34,499 nucleotides of DNA from a bacterium (GTDB lineage Bacteria > Babelota > Babeliae > Babelales > JAUWHS01). Below the pieces are notes generated by a model, which saw only the letters and a program-made list of their open reading frames with translations, ran no database searches and was not told where the DNA came from. Each line of letters starts with the position of its first letter. The first letter of the stretch is position 1. The translations under genes were made by a program, and so were the position numbers. Location of the stretch: positions 1-34,499 of the forward strand of contig JAUWHS010000099.1 of the NCBI GenBank assembly GCA_030605785.1, read 5' to 3'. Shown piece by piece: positions 1-9,549 of this stretch.

Positions 1-1548
1 AATCTAGAAGAAGATGTAATCGAGAATAGTAACGCTATTACAAATAACAATGAAGAAATAAACAATAACTCAAATGCATTAATAACTTGTTGCGACAACG
101 CGAATAATTCAATCACAGAAAATAGCAATGCTATCATCAACCTACAAGAAGATATTCATGAAAATAGTCAAGCCATAATTTTTATAAGAGAAGCGGGAAC
201 AAATCTCATTGTAGAAAATAGTAACGCTATTGTTAATAATAGCAGTTTCATCGCTCAAGCATTAATAACACAAAATAGTGACGCAATTGTGTCAATCGAT
301 AACTTCCCTCTCGTTGACGGTCCACTTACAACTGATATAACTTTAGAAAAAAGCGCGTTTATTCACCCAACGCAAAGAATTTTTGTCGCAGGAAATATAA
401 CAATTAACGGTCAAGGCGCAACTTTATACTTCGCGACAGATGAAAGACCAATCGGCGCGCAATTCGTAATTGATGAATATAAAACTTTAATTTTGAAAAA
501 TATCAGATTAGTAGGATTAACTCAAACAACATTTGAATTCAGAAAAGGTTCCAGATTAATAATTGGCGAAAATGTAAGTTGGGAATTCTTTAGAAATATA
601 ACTTTATCAAGCGGAAATATAATTTTACAAAACCAAGTTGCAGCTGATGGATCTGATATCGCGAATTCATTTTACATTCGTGGTATTGGAGGAAAAAAAC
701 GTCTAACATTAACTCCTGACTCTGATACAACATTACCAATGATTAACCTTGGACAAAATACTCTCGCATTACAAAATATTGAATTTACGGGTCTAGAATA
801 TATTTCTCAAACTATTTCTCCGGACGGACTATTAATTGGCGCGCTCGGACTTGCTGGTGATACAGCAGTTAATATTGAACAATCAAATAATATGGCATTC
901 GCGGTAATGGGACTTGGCAATACATTCAGAATGCTGGAAAACAATTTAAGACTTAATGGACAATTGGATTTTGTTGGTCTTGGTGAAGATGTTCTACATT
1001 TAGATTTCGTTTTACGCTCCCCTGTTGAATCAGTAAATGCGGGAACACAATTGGCTGACGGAAAAGTTCCGGTAATCAATTTTGGAACAGGATTTATTTA
1101 TCTTACATCACTGTCAGGTGTCGCAAGAATAATATTTGATGATTATCTAATAAGAATTAATAACGCGGCCAATGCATTTATAGCTACAAATAACGGTTAC
1201 CTTGGAGCAAATAAATTATACGTATCCGGAGATCCTATTTGGGACGCGTCAAATGATTCATCGAAAAACCGTTTTGCGGTCGAAGCTAATGAAATTGAAG
1301 CGGTTAAAGCGCTTGGTAAAGAGTATAAAAAACAACTTCCTGATTTTGGAATACCAATCATTGTAGATCCTTATCATCCACATAGAACTTCTGATTTCCG
1401 TTCAATAGATGATGATACAGATTTAATAAAAACGCTAAAAGAAAACATCCGACCAAAAACAGCGTTACAACTTGAAAGAGCAAAAGAGGAAAATATCGAT
1501 CCATCAACTCTTTACTTCGGTGAACCAAACTTTATAATTAAAAATTAA
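1..1548 (+). CDS. 5'-truncated surface/secreted protein: N-terminal 'ENSNAI' coiled-coil-like repeat followed by beta-helix-like repeats
   Basis: The provided ORF (GTG at 289) is open upstream in frame to base 1. Upstream translation is NLEEDVIENSNAITNNNEEINNNSNALITCC...ENSNAII...ENSQAII...ENSNAIV...QNSDAIV. Downstream has 'GNITINGQGATLYF...LILKNIRLVG' beta-helix-like periodicity, similar to the three following genes. Confidence 0.75.
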   Translation, partial: NLEEDVIENSNAITNNNEEINNNSNALITCCDNANNSITENSNAIINLQEDIHENSQAIIFIREAGTNLIVENSNAIVNNSSFIAQALITQNSDAIVSIDNFPLVDGPLTTDITLEKSAFIHPTQRIFVAGNITINGQGATLYFATDERPIGAQFVIDEYKTLILKNIRLVGLTQTTFEFRKGSRLIIGENVSWEFFRNITLSSGNIILQNQVAADGSDIANSFYIRGIGGKKRLTLTPDSDTTLPMINLGQNTLALQNIEFTGLEYISQTISPDGLLIGALGLAGDTAVNIEQSNNMAFAVMGLGNTFRMLENNLRLNGQLDFVGLGEDVLHLDFVLRSPVESVNAGTQLADGKVPVINFGTGFIYLTSLSGVARIIFDDYLIRINNAANAFIATNNGYLGANKLYVSGDPIWDASNDSSKNRFAVEANEIEAVKALGKEYKKQLPDFGIPIIVDPYHPHRTSDFRSIDDDTDLIKTLKENIRPKTALQLERAKEENIDPSTLYFGEPNFIIKN

Positions 1549-1571
1549 AAAGCGAGAAACAGAGAAATCTT

Positions 1572-3629
1572 ATGAAAATAAACAAAATTTTATTTGCAAT
1601 TTTAATCTACATTCCTTTTTCACAAAATTTATTTGCTACCTCTCTTGATGGCACAACAAATATTGTTTATAAAAACATTCATTATATTTTTGATAATAGT
1701 GATACAGCTACAGGTTTCGTACGATTAAGACAAGGATTTACATTACCTGAACATTCACAAGTAACTTTTAAAATAAATTCTCCGGTTTCCTCTGGAATTG
1801 ACCTACAAACAACAGGAACTTTAACATTAGATTCTGATCTTATTTTCGATCCAAACATATCTCTATCAAGTAGTGGTTTTATCAAAGGAAATAGTAATGC
1901 AATTATTTTAAATGACGATTTAACAATTCCAGCCAATAAAAATCTTGAAATAATTGGTGACACAATTATTAATGGAAATGGTCATAATTTAATTTTAGAT
2001 AACTGGGCACAAATTTTAGTTGACGGAGGTGTCACTCTAACTTTAAAAAATATGACTATTAAAAATGTCGTTAATTCAATTGCAAACCCACCAATAAAAT
2101 TAATTGATCAATACAGTAAACTTTCTTTAAACGAAGTGACCCTTGCCTTAAATAACGATTTTGCATTTCCAAACGGACAACTTTTTATCCACAATGATGT
2201 AATTTTTACAGGCTCATCTAAATTTAGTTATCGTTCAGTGTTGCCAAGTTATATAACTCCACATGCATGTTTATTTTTTGATATTGATACAACTTTTGAA
2301 TATTACCCAAGTTGCACAAGAGATGATTTAATTGTTTTATATAATGAAACTTCTAGCGTCTTTTTAAACGGTTGCACATTGCAAACAACTCATACAGGAA
2401 TTAAATTAACTAAAGGTAGGTTATTTTTTGATAATAAAATCACTTTAAGCAATGCTACCAATACAACAATGATAACTCCAAATCTTGAAGACAATAAGGA
2501 TTATGGAACTTATATTTATGGAGTTGATTGGAGGCCTGATGGTAAATATCTTGCTTTAGGTGGAGAGGGACCTTTTTCTGGTAACGAATTACAAATATAT
2601 TCCTTTGAAAATGATACTTTGACCTCTTATACATCTAAAAATTATGGTACTCGTATTTATAATCCTACTTGGAGTCCTAACGGAAAATATCTTGCTATAG
2701 GCGGACACATACCAACATCAGGTGATGAACTACAAATATATTCTTTCTATAATGAAGACCTTTCTGCATCCCCAATAACTTCAAAAAATTATGGCGATTA
2801 TCTCATTGCTTTAAAATGGAGGCCTGATGGTAAATATCTTGCATTAGGAGGAATTAACCCTACATCTGGAAATGAACTAGAAATATATTCTTTCAATAAC
2901 GAAGTTCTTTCATCATCCCCTGTTGCCCATTTTAATTTTGGAGCACAAGTTAGATCTTTAGATTGGCATCCAAATGGACAATATTTAGCAGTAGGTGGAT
3001 TAAATCCATTTTCTGGTAATGAGTTGCAAATATTTTCTTTTCAAAATGATGTACTAACTTCATACACTTCTAAAAATCTTGGTAGTTCTTCATCTACCGT
3101 CTTAGCATTAGAATGGAGTCCTGACGGACAATACTTGGCTCTTGGAGGTGTTTCATTTTATTCTGCAGATGAGTTTCAAATTTATTCTTTCATTAATGAT
3201 AATTTATCTACTTACACTGTCGATAGCAAAAACGATGGAACAATTCGAAATATAAAATGGCATCCTTCCGGAAACTATGTCGCATTTGGATCAAGCTCAG
3301 CAACTAACGATTTAGAAATATATTCTTTTAATAATGGATCACTTTCTTCATCCCCAATTTATGGAAAATCTTTTGGTGATGATCTTTATTCAATCGACTG
3401 GCATCCTAATCGTAAATACCTTGCATTAGGAGGAGAAAATCCAACTTCTGGCTATGAACTCGAGGTTTACAAAATAAATTATATGTTTGATGCAAGTTCA
3501 TCAACCCTATCAAACGCAATAAAATTTGGTGATTCTTCAAAAGGATCAGCTTATAATTTAAATACTTATGTACTCAGTGGAGCAACAATTGAAATTGATG
3601 GACTTATCTGGTGTGATGATGCAAGTTAA
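1572..3629 (+). CDS. Secreted beta-helix-like plus seven-bladed WD40/beta-propeller-like protein (paralog 1)
   Basis: Signal peptide MKINKILFAILIYIPFSQNLFA. 'INGNGHNLILDNWAQILVDGGVTLTLKNMTIKN' region. Seven repeats of W(S/R/H)P(D/N)GxYLAxGG ... ELQIYSFxND. C-terminal block SNAIKFGDSSKGSAYNLNTYVLSGATIEIDGLIWCDDA. Confidence 0.85.
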   Translation: MKINKILFAILIYIPFSQNLFATSLDGTTNIVYKNIHYIFDNSDTATGFVRLRQGFTLPEHSQVTFKINSPVSSGIDLQTTGTLTLDSDLIFDPNISLSSSGFIKGNSNAIILNDDLTIPANKNLEIIGDTIINGNGHNLILDNWAQILVDGGVTLTLKNMTIKNVVNSIANPPIKLIDQYSKLSLNEVTLALNNDFAFPNGQLFIHNDVIFTGSSKFSYRSVLPSYITPHACLFFDIDTTFEYYPSCTRDDLIVLYNETSSVFLNGCTLQTTHTGIKLTKGRLFFDNKITLSNATNTTMITPNLEDNKDYGTYIYGVDWRPDGKYLALGGEGPFSGNELQIYSFENDTLTSYTSKNYGTRIYNPTWSPNGKYLAIGGHIPTSGDELQIYSFYNEDLSASPITSKNYGDYLIALKWRPDGKYLALGGINPTSGNELEIYSFNNEVLSSSPVAHFNFGAQVRSLDWHPNGQYLAVGGLNPFSGNELQIFSFQNDVLTSYTSKNLGSSSSTVLALEWSPDGQYLALGGVSFYSADEFQIYSFINDNLSTYTVDSKNDGTIRNIKWHPSGNYVAFGSSSATNDLEIYSFNNGSLSSSPIYGKSFGDDLYSIDWHPNRKYLALGGENPTSGYELEVYKINYMFDASSSTLSNAIKFGDSSKGSAYNLNTYVLSGATIEIDGLIWCDDAS

Positions 3630-3653
3630 ATCAATAATCCGGAGAAACGGAGA

Positions 3654-5705
3654 ATGAAAATAAACAAAATTTTATTTTTTATTTTGAATTTTTTAATCCT
3701 CTCCCCAAATTTATTCGCAATTTCTCTTGATGGTACAACAAACATTGTTTATAAAAAAACTCATTATACTTTTGATAATAGTGACACAGCTACAGGTTTC
3801 GTACAGCTTGATAGCGGTTTTTCCATTCCACAAAGCTCACAAGTAACCTTTAAAATTTATAATCCAATTCGTAACGGAATAGATTTACATACAACTGGAA
3901 CATTAACTCTAAATAATGATTTTATTTTAGATTCCACTGTATCTCTATCAAGTAGTGGTTTTATTAACGGAAACAACAACGCCATTATTTTAAATGACGA
4001 TTTAACAATTCCAACCAATAAAAACCTTGAAATAGTTAGCGATACAATTATAAACGGAAATGGTCATAATTTAATTTTAGATAACTGGGCACAAATTTTA
4101 GTTGATGGAGGTGTAACTCTAACTTTAAAAAATATGACAATAAAAAATGTCGTAAACTCAATCGCGAATCCTCCAATTAAATTAATTAATCAATACAGCA
4201 AACTTGCATTAGATGAAGTTACATTTGCGCTGAATGATGAATTTGCTTTTCCTAATGGCCAACTTTATATTCACAACGATGTAATTTTTACAGGATCATC
4301 TAAATTTAGTTATCGCTCTGTTTTGCCAAGTTATATTACTCCACACGCATGTATGTACTTTGATATTGGAACAACTTTTGAATATTATCCGGGTTGCAAC
4401 AAAAATGATTTGATTGTTTTATATGATAACTCATCCAGTATCTTTCTAAACGGATGTACTCTACAAACCACTCACACCGGAATCAAGCTTACAAAGGGAA
4501 GACTGTTTTTTGATAATAAAGTAACTCTTAGTTCTGCGGCCAATACCGTACTTGATAGTATTACATTAATAGATTCCAAATCTATTGGCGACTACGTTTA
4601 TTCTGCAGAATGGAGTCCTGATCAACATTACATCTCAATCGGAGCGCAAGGTGAAGCCTCCGGACAACTACAATTTTATTCTTTTTACAATGACACACTA
4701 ACAAGTGTTACATCCAAACAATACGACACTTTAGCTTCCATGCTACTAAGCACAGATTTCAGTCCTAATGAAAAATATTTAGCCATTGGTGGGCGAAGAT
4801 CAGCAGAGGGGAACAAAGAATTTCAAATTTATTCTTTTTATAACGACACCATTTCAACTTATACAATTCAATCCAAAGATGAAGGTTATTGGACTGCCTC
4901 AGCCAGATGGAGCCCTGATGGACATAATATCGCATTAGGAAATTACGGTGGAGCAGATATAGAATTATATGGTTTTGAGAATGAAGTTCTAACAACCTAT
5001 ACAAGCAGAAACTTTGGGGATAGAATTGAATCTTTGGATTGGAAACCGGATGAAAAATATATTGCATTTGGGGGGCGAATTCCAACAGATGCATCTGAAC
5101 TACATATTTATTTATTTAATAATAATACAATGTCTGATGCTCCCGCATTTAAAAAAGACTATGGAACAAATAGCTCATTCCTTTATGCCATAAAATGGAA
5201 TCCTGAAGGAAATTATTTTGCAATTGGAGGCTATCACCCCCACTCAGGCTTAGAATTACAAATATACTCTTTAATAAATGATACACTATCAACTTATACT
5301 TCAAAAAACTATGGTACACGAATTCAATCTGTCTCATGGAGTCCTGATGGACAACATTTAGCAATTGGGGGAAGAAATGCCGGAGATGAATTACAAATTT
5401 ATTCCTTTAAAGATAACCAACTATCGGCAACACCAGTTATATCACAAAGTTGGGGTTACGAAATTTATTCTGTTGCCTGGAGTCCTGATGGGAATTATTT
5501 AGCCGTTGGAGGAAATCAACCGGATTCAGGTAAAGAATTTGAAATTTATAAAGTAAATTATCGATTTGATACAACAACACCGACATTATCAAACGCGATT
5601 AGATTCGGAAATTCTTCAAAAGGATCATCTTATAACCTAAATACATATGTCCTTGGTGGAGCGACAATTGAAATTGACGGACTTGTCTGGTGTGATGATG
5701 CATAG
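3654..5705 (+). CDS. Secreted beta-helix-like plus seven-bladed propeller-like protein (paralog 2)
   Basis: Same architecture as 1572..3629. Signal peptide MKINKILFFILNFLILSPNLFA. Seven propeller repeats. Near-identical C-terminal block. Confidence 0.85.
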   Translation: MKINKILFFILNFLILSPNLFAISLDGTTNIVYKKTHYTFDNSDTATGFVQLDSGFSIPQSSQVTFKIYNPIRNGIDLHTTGTLTLNNDFILDSTVSLSSSGFINGNNNAIILNDDLTIPTNKNLEIVSDTIINGNGHNLILDNWAQILVDGGVTLTLKNMTIKNVVNSIANPPIKLINQYSKLALDEVTFALNDEFAFPNGQLYIHNDVIFTGSSKFSYRSVLPSYITPHACMYFDIGTTFEYYPGCNKNDLIVLYDNSSSIFLNGCTLQTTHTGIKLTKGRLFFDNKVTLSSAANTVLDSITLIDSKSIGDYVYSAEWSPDQHYISIGAQGEASGQLQFYSFYNDTLTSVTSKQYDTLASMLLSTDFSPNEKYLAIGGRRSAEGNKEFQIYSFYNDTISTYTIQSKDEGYWTASARWSPDGHNIALGNYGGADIELYGFENEVLTTYTSRNFGDRIESLDWKPDEKYIAFGGRIPTDASELHIYLFNNNTMSDAPAFKKDYGTNSSFLYAIKWNPEGNYFAIGGYHPHSGLELQIYSLINDTLSTYTSKNYGTRIQSVSWSPDGQHLAIGGRNAGDELQIYSFKDNQLSATPVISQSWGYEIYSVAWSPDGNYLAVGGNQPDSGKEFEIYKVNYRFDTTTPTLSNAIRFGNSSKGSSYNLNTYVLGGATIEIDGLVWCDDA

Positions 5706-5739
5706 TTAAATAAATAATCTGGAGAGATGGAGAAAACTT

Positions 5740-7815
5740 ATGAAAATAAACAAAATAATTTTCACATTAATTATTCTTTTAACAGTTTCACAAAATTTAT
5801 TTGCTACCTCTCTTGATGGCACAACGAATATTGTTTATAAAGAAAATCATTATATCTTTGAACAAAGCAAAGCAAATTCTGCCGAAGGTTTCGTTTGGCT
5901 TGAAGGAGGCTTTACAATACCAGAGCACACTCAATTAACATTAAAAATTAACCCTCCTGTCTCCTCTGGAATTGATTTACGAACAACAGGAACTTTAACA
6001 TTAGAATCAAATTTAAAACTCGAATCAAATTTATCTTTTTCAAGTAGTGGATTTATTAAAGGAAATAACAACGCAATTATTTTAAATGACGATTTAACAA
6101 TTCCTGCAGCCAAAAATCTCGAAATCATTGGTAATACAATTATCAATGGAAATGGTCATAATTTAATTTTAGATAACTGGGCACAAATTTTAGTTGATGG
6201 AGGTGTTACTCTAACGTTAAAAAACATAACAATTAAAAATGTTGTTAATTCAATTGCAAACCCACCAATTAAATTAATTGATCAATACAGTCAATTAGCA
6301 TTAGACGAAGTAACTTTTGTTTTAAATGATGATTTTGCGTTTCCAAACGGCCAACTTTTTATTCACAATGACGTAATTTTTACAGGTTCATCCAAATTTA
6401 GTTATCGTTCAGTTTTGCCAAGTTATATAACTCCACACGCATGTTTATATTTTGATATTGATACAACTTTTGAATATTACCCAAGCTCAACAAGAGATGA
6501 TTTGATTGTTTTATATGATGAAACTTCTAGCGTCTTTTTAAACGGTTGCACATTGCAAACAACTCATACAGGAATTAAATTAACTAAAGGTAGATTATTT
6601 TTTGATAATAAAGTGACTCTTAGTTCTGCTGCCAAGACCGTGCTTGATAGTCTTACATTAATAGATTCTAAAGTAATTGGGGAATATGTTAACTCAATAG
6701 GATGGAGTCCTGATCAACATTATATTTCGATAGGCACACAAAATCCAAATTCCGGACAAGAATTACAATTATATTCTTTTTATAACGACACATTGACTAG
6801 TTATACATCTAAACAATATGGTGTTGATTCGCCTTATCTTTTAACTACAAAATTTAGCCCTAATGGGAAATATCTATCTATTGGAGGTCACACAAATAAT
6901 CCAAGAGGAGATGAAGAATTTCAAATTTATTCTTTTTACAATGACACACTTTCTACCAATACAATACAATCTAAAGATACAGCCTGGTGGGTAGCGGAAA
7001 CTGCATGGAGTCCAGACGGAGAAAATATTTCTATAGCAAATTACTGGCCTATAACAGCACACAATGATATAGAATTATATGGATTTCAAAACGAAATATT
7101 AACAACATATACCAATAGAAATTTCGGGGACAGGGTAAATACTGTAGATTGGAGACCTAACGAAAAACATATTGCATTTGGAAGCAAAAACCCAACAGAT
7201 ACAGCTGAATTACATATTTATTCATTTATTAATAATACTATGTCAGATGCTCCTGTATTTAAAAAAGATTATGGTCCAGGTGGTTCCTTTATTCATGGAG
7301 CAGAATGGAATCCTGATGGACAATATCTTGCACTCGGAGGATATAGACCACACTCCGGCCTAGAATTACAAATATATTCTTTAATAAACGATACATTATC
7401 AACTTATACTTCAAAAAACTATGGTACACGAATTCAATCTGTCTCATGGAGTCCTGATGGACAACATCTGGCAATTGGGGGGAGAAATGCTGGAGATGAA
7501 TTACAAATTTATTCATTTAAAGATAATCAGTTATCTGCGTCACCAATTATATCTCAAAGTTGGGGTTATGAAATTTATTCTATTTCTTGGAGCCCCGATG
7601 GAAATTATTTAGCTGTTGGAGGACAAACACCCGATTCAGGTAAAGAATTTGAAATTTATAAAGTAAATTATCGATTTGATACAACAACACCAACATTATC
7701 AAACGCGATTAGATTCGGAAATTCTTCAAAAGGATCATCTTATAACCTAAATACATATGTCCTTGGCGGAGCAACAATTGAAATTGACGGACTCGTTTGG
7801 TCTGATGACGCATAG
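5740..7815 (+). CDS. Secreted beta-helix-like plus seven-bladed propeller-like protein (paralog 3)
   Basis: Same architecture. Signal peptide MKINKIIFTLIILLTVSQNLFA. Seven propeller repeats. Long stretches identical at DNA level to paralog 2. Confidence 0.85.
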   Translation: MKINKIIFTLIILLTVSQNLFATSLDGTTNIVYKENHYIFEQSKANSAEGFVWLEGGFTIPEHTQLTLKINPPVSSGIDLRTTGTLTLESNLKLESNLSFSSSGFIKGNNNAIILNDDLTIPAAKNLEIIGNTIINGNGHNLILDNWAQILVDGGVTLTLKNITIKNVVNSIANPPIKLIDQYSQLALDEVTFVLNDDFAFPNGQLFIHNDVIFTGSSKFSYRSVLPSYITPHACLYFDIDTTFEYYPSSTRDDLIVLYDETSSVFLNGCTLQTTHTGIKLTKGRLFFDNKVTLSSAAKTVLDSLTLIDSKVIGEYVNSIGWSPDQHYISIGTQNPNSGQELQLYSFYNDTLTSYTSKQYGVDSPYLLTTKFSPNGKYLSIGGHTNNPRGDEEFQIYSFYNDTLSTNTIQSKDTAWWVAETAWSPDGENISIANYWPITAHNDIELYGFQNEILTTYTNRNFGDRVNTVDWRPNEKHIAFGSKNPTDTAELHIYSFINNTMSDAPVFKKDYGPGGSFIHGAEWNPDGQYLALGGYRPHSGLELQIYSLINDTLSTYTSKNYGTRIQSVSWSPDGQHLAIGGRNAGDELQIYSFKDNQLSASPIISQSWGYEIYSISWSPDGNYLAVGGQTPDSGKEFEIYKVNYRFDTTTPTLSNAIRFGNSSKGSSYNLNTYVLGGATIEIDGLVWSDDA

Positions 7816-9549
7816 TTAAGAAAAAAGTTTTTGATAATTTTTTAGAAAATTCAAGGCGATTGTTTGTGCCGGACGTGAAGATCCGGCATTCTCCACCAAA
7901 ACAATTAAAGTTAATGGATCCTGATCTTTATATTTGAAATATGAAGCAAACCAGGCGTGTTCAAGCTGACTTTTTTTTACAATCTCTTTTTGTAAACTTG
8001 TTGTTTGCGCAGTACCTGTTTTCGCATGAATTTTAAAATCTACAAGCCTTCGGAGCAACTTCGCTGTTCCTTTTTTTACAGCCTTTCTCATTGATTCACG
8101 CAAAATATCTAACGTAGAATTGGCAATTAAAAGTTCTTCTATTTCAATATCTTCATCCTGTAAAATTCTTGGCTTTATTAAATAACCTGTACAAATACTA
8201 GAAATCATTCGAGCTATCTGCAAAGGCGTTACAAGTAAATAACCTTGCCCCAAACTTACAGCCAAAGTGTCTCCCTTCCACCAAGGCTCACCTTTTGTCG
8301 CAACCTTCCATTCATAAGTTGGAACCAATCCTGATTTCTCATTTAATAAAAAATTTGTTTTCCTTCCTAAACCAAAACAATATGCATAATAAGCAAACTG
8401 ATTAATTTTTAGTTTTTGCGCAATTTCATAACAAGGAATATTACAAGAATAAGCAAGTGATGTTTTTAAATCTAAATCTCCATGCCCCCATCTTCTTTGA
8501 CACATATACTTTCTTCCACCAAAAAAGGTAAAACCTTTGCAATGAAATTCTGTATCTTCATCAATCTCACCTTCTTCTAAACCGGCCGCAAAAGTTATTA
8601 ACTTAAAAACAGACGCCGGAGGATAAAGAGCGTTTGTTGTTCTATCTAAAAGAGGACTATTATACATAAACTTTTCGTTCCAATCATCGTTAGAAATAGG
8701 ATCTAAAAATAAATTTGGATCAAAATTAGGATAGGATAGCATCACTTTTATTGCGCCATACTGCGGATCCATAACAATTAACACACCTGACTGATCATTC
8801 TCAAATAAATTTTCCGCGATTTTTTGCAATCTAAAATCCAAGGTTAATTTAATATCACAACCCTGCTTCGCGTTTCTAAATTCTTTTTGTTCTAATTTTT
8901 TTCCGGTAGAATTGGTTACATATTTTATATAACCGGACTCCCCTTTTAATTTATCCTGAAACATTTTTTCAAGACCTGTTCGCCCCTGTGTTATAAATTT
9001 TTCAGATCTTGACAGGTAACCTAATAAATGACTTGCTATTTTTCCATGCGGATAAAAACGCTTAAAACGATTTACAATAACCAAATTATATGAATCATTG
9101 CACTGTTCACTAATACAACAAAGTTCATTAAAGGTTATATTTTCTTTTAATAAAATTCGACGAGAATATTTTTCTGAAAATCTGATTTCATTAAATTTTG
9201 AATTTAAAGCAATATCATCTTGTAAAATTTCATCTATTTTTTGTAAAATGTTTTTTTGTTTTTCATCTAAACTTTTAAAACCACCCCCCTGCCAATATAA
9301 ATCATAGACAGGTTTATTTGACGCTAACAAAACATTATTACAATCTAAAAAGTTACCTCGAACGGAAGGTAAAGTTTCACGACGTAAAAAATTTTTTTCT
9401 CCTAAATTTGAAAATTTATCTTTCTGATCTATCTGGAGGTAAAAAAGACGTAAAATTACAACAAAAACAAAAAGAATGAAACCGTATAAGATCTGTTTTA
9501 TTTTTAGATTACGCTGTTGTTGAATCAAGTTATTTTTCCTTGCTACCAA
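7816..9549 (-). CDS. mrdA: Penicillin-binding protein 2-like peptidoglycan D,D-transpeptidase
   Basis: N-terminal TM segment; SxxK motif 'PPASVFKLITF'; SxN 'YSCNIPCYEIA'; KTG 'HAKTGTAQT'. TTG start at 9549; start site uncertain. Confidence 0.85.
   Translation of the reverse strand: MVARKNNLIQQQRNLKIKQILYGFILFVFVVILRLFYLQIDQKDKFSNLGEKNFLRRETLPSVRGNFLDCNNVLLASNKPVYDLYWQGGGFKSLDEKQKNILQKIDEILQDDIALNSKFNEIRFSEKYSRRILLKENITFNELCCISEQCNDSYNLVIVNRFKRFYPHGKIASHLLGYLSRSEKFITQGRTGLEKMFQDKLKGESGYIKYVTNSTGKKLEQKEFRNAKQGCDIKLTLDFRLQKIAENLFENDQSGVLIVMDPQYGAIKVMLSYPNFDPNLFLDPISNDDWNEKFMYNSPLLDRTTNALYPPASVFKLITFAAGLEEGEIDEDTEFHCKGFTFFGGRKYMCQRRWGHGDLDLKTSLAYSCNIPCYEIAQKLKINQFAYYAYCFGLGRKTNFLLNEKSGLVPTYEWKVATKGEPWWKGDTLAVSLGQGYLLVTPLQIARMISSICTGYLIKPRILQDEDIEIEELLIANSTLDILRESMRKAVKKGTAKLLRRLVDFKIHAKTGTAQTTSLQKEIVKKSQLEHAWFASYFKYKDQDPLTLIVLVENAGSSRPAQTIALNFLKNYQKLFS

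Noticed and set aside
1-300. Repeated 'gaaaatagtaacgctatt'-like units as a CRISPR or DNA repeat array
   Set aside because: The units are degenerate, unevenly spaced (14/18/19 codons), in frame and translated as ENSNAI; this is a protein-level repeat.
807-1079. Minus-strand ORF (90 aa), along with 1682..1963, 4765..5094, 5149..5364, 5931..6146 and 7289..7516
   Set aside because: Antisense shadows of clearly coding paralogs with signal peptides and conserved motifs; the antisense translations show no family signature.
7172-7612. Short plus-strand ORFs 7172..7363 and 7421..7612
   Set aside because: Alternate frames of the propeller repeats in 5740..7815; their similarity to each other only mirrors the repeat structure.
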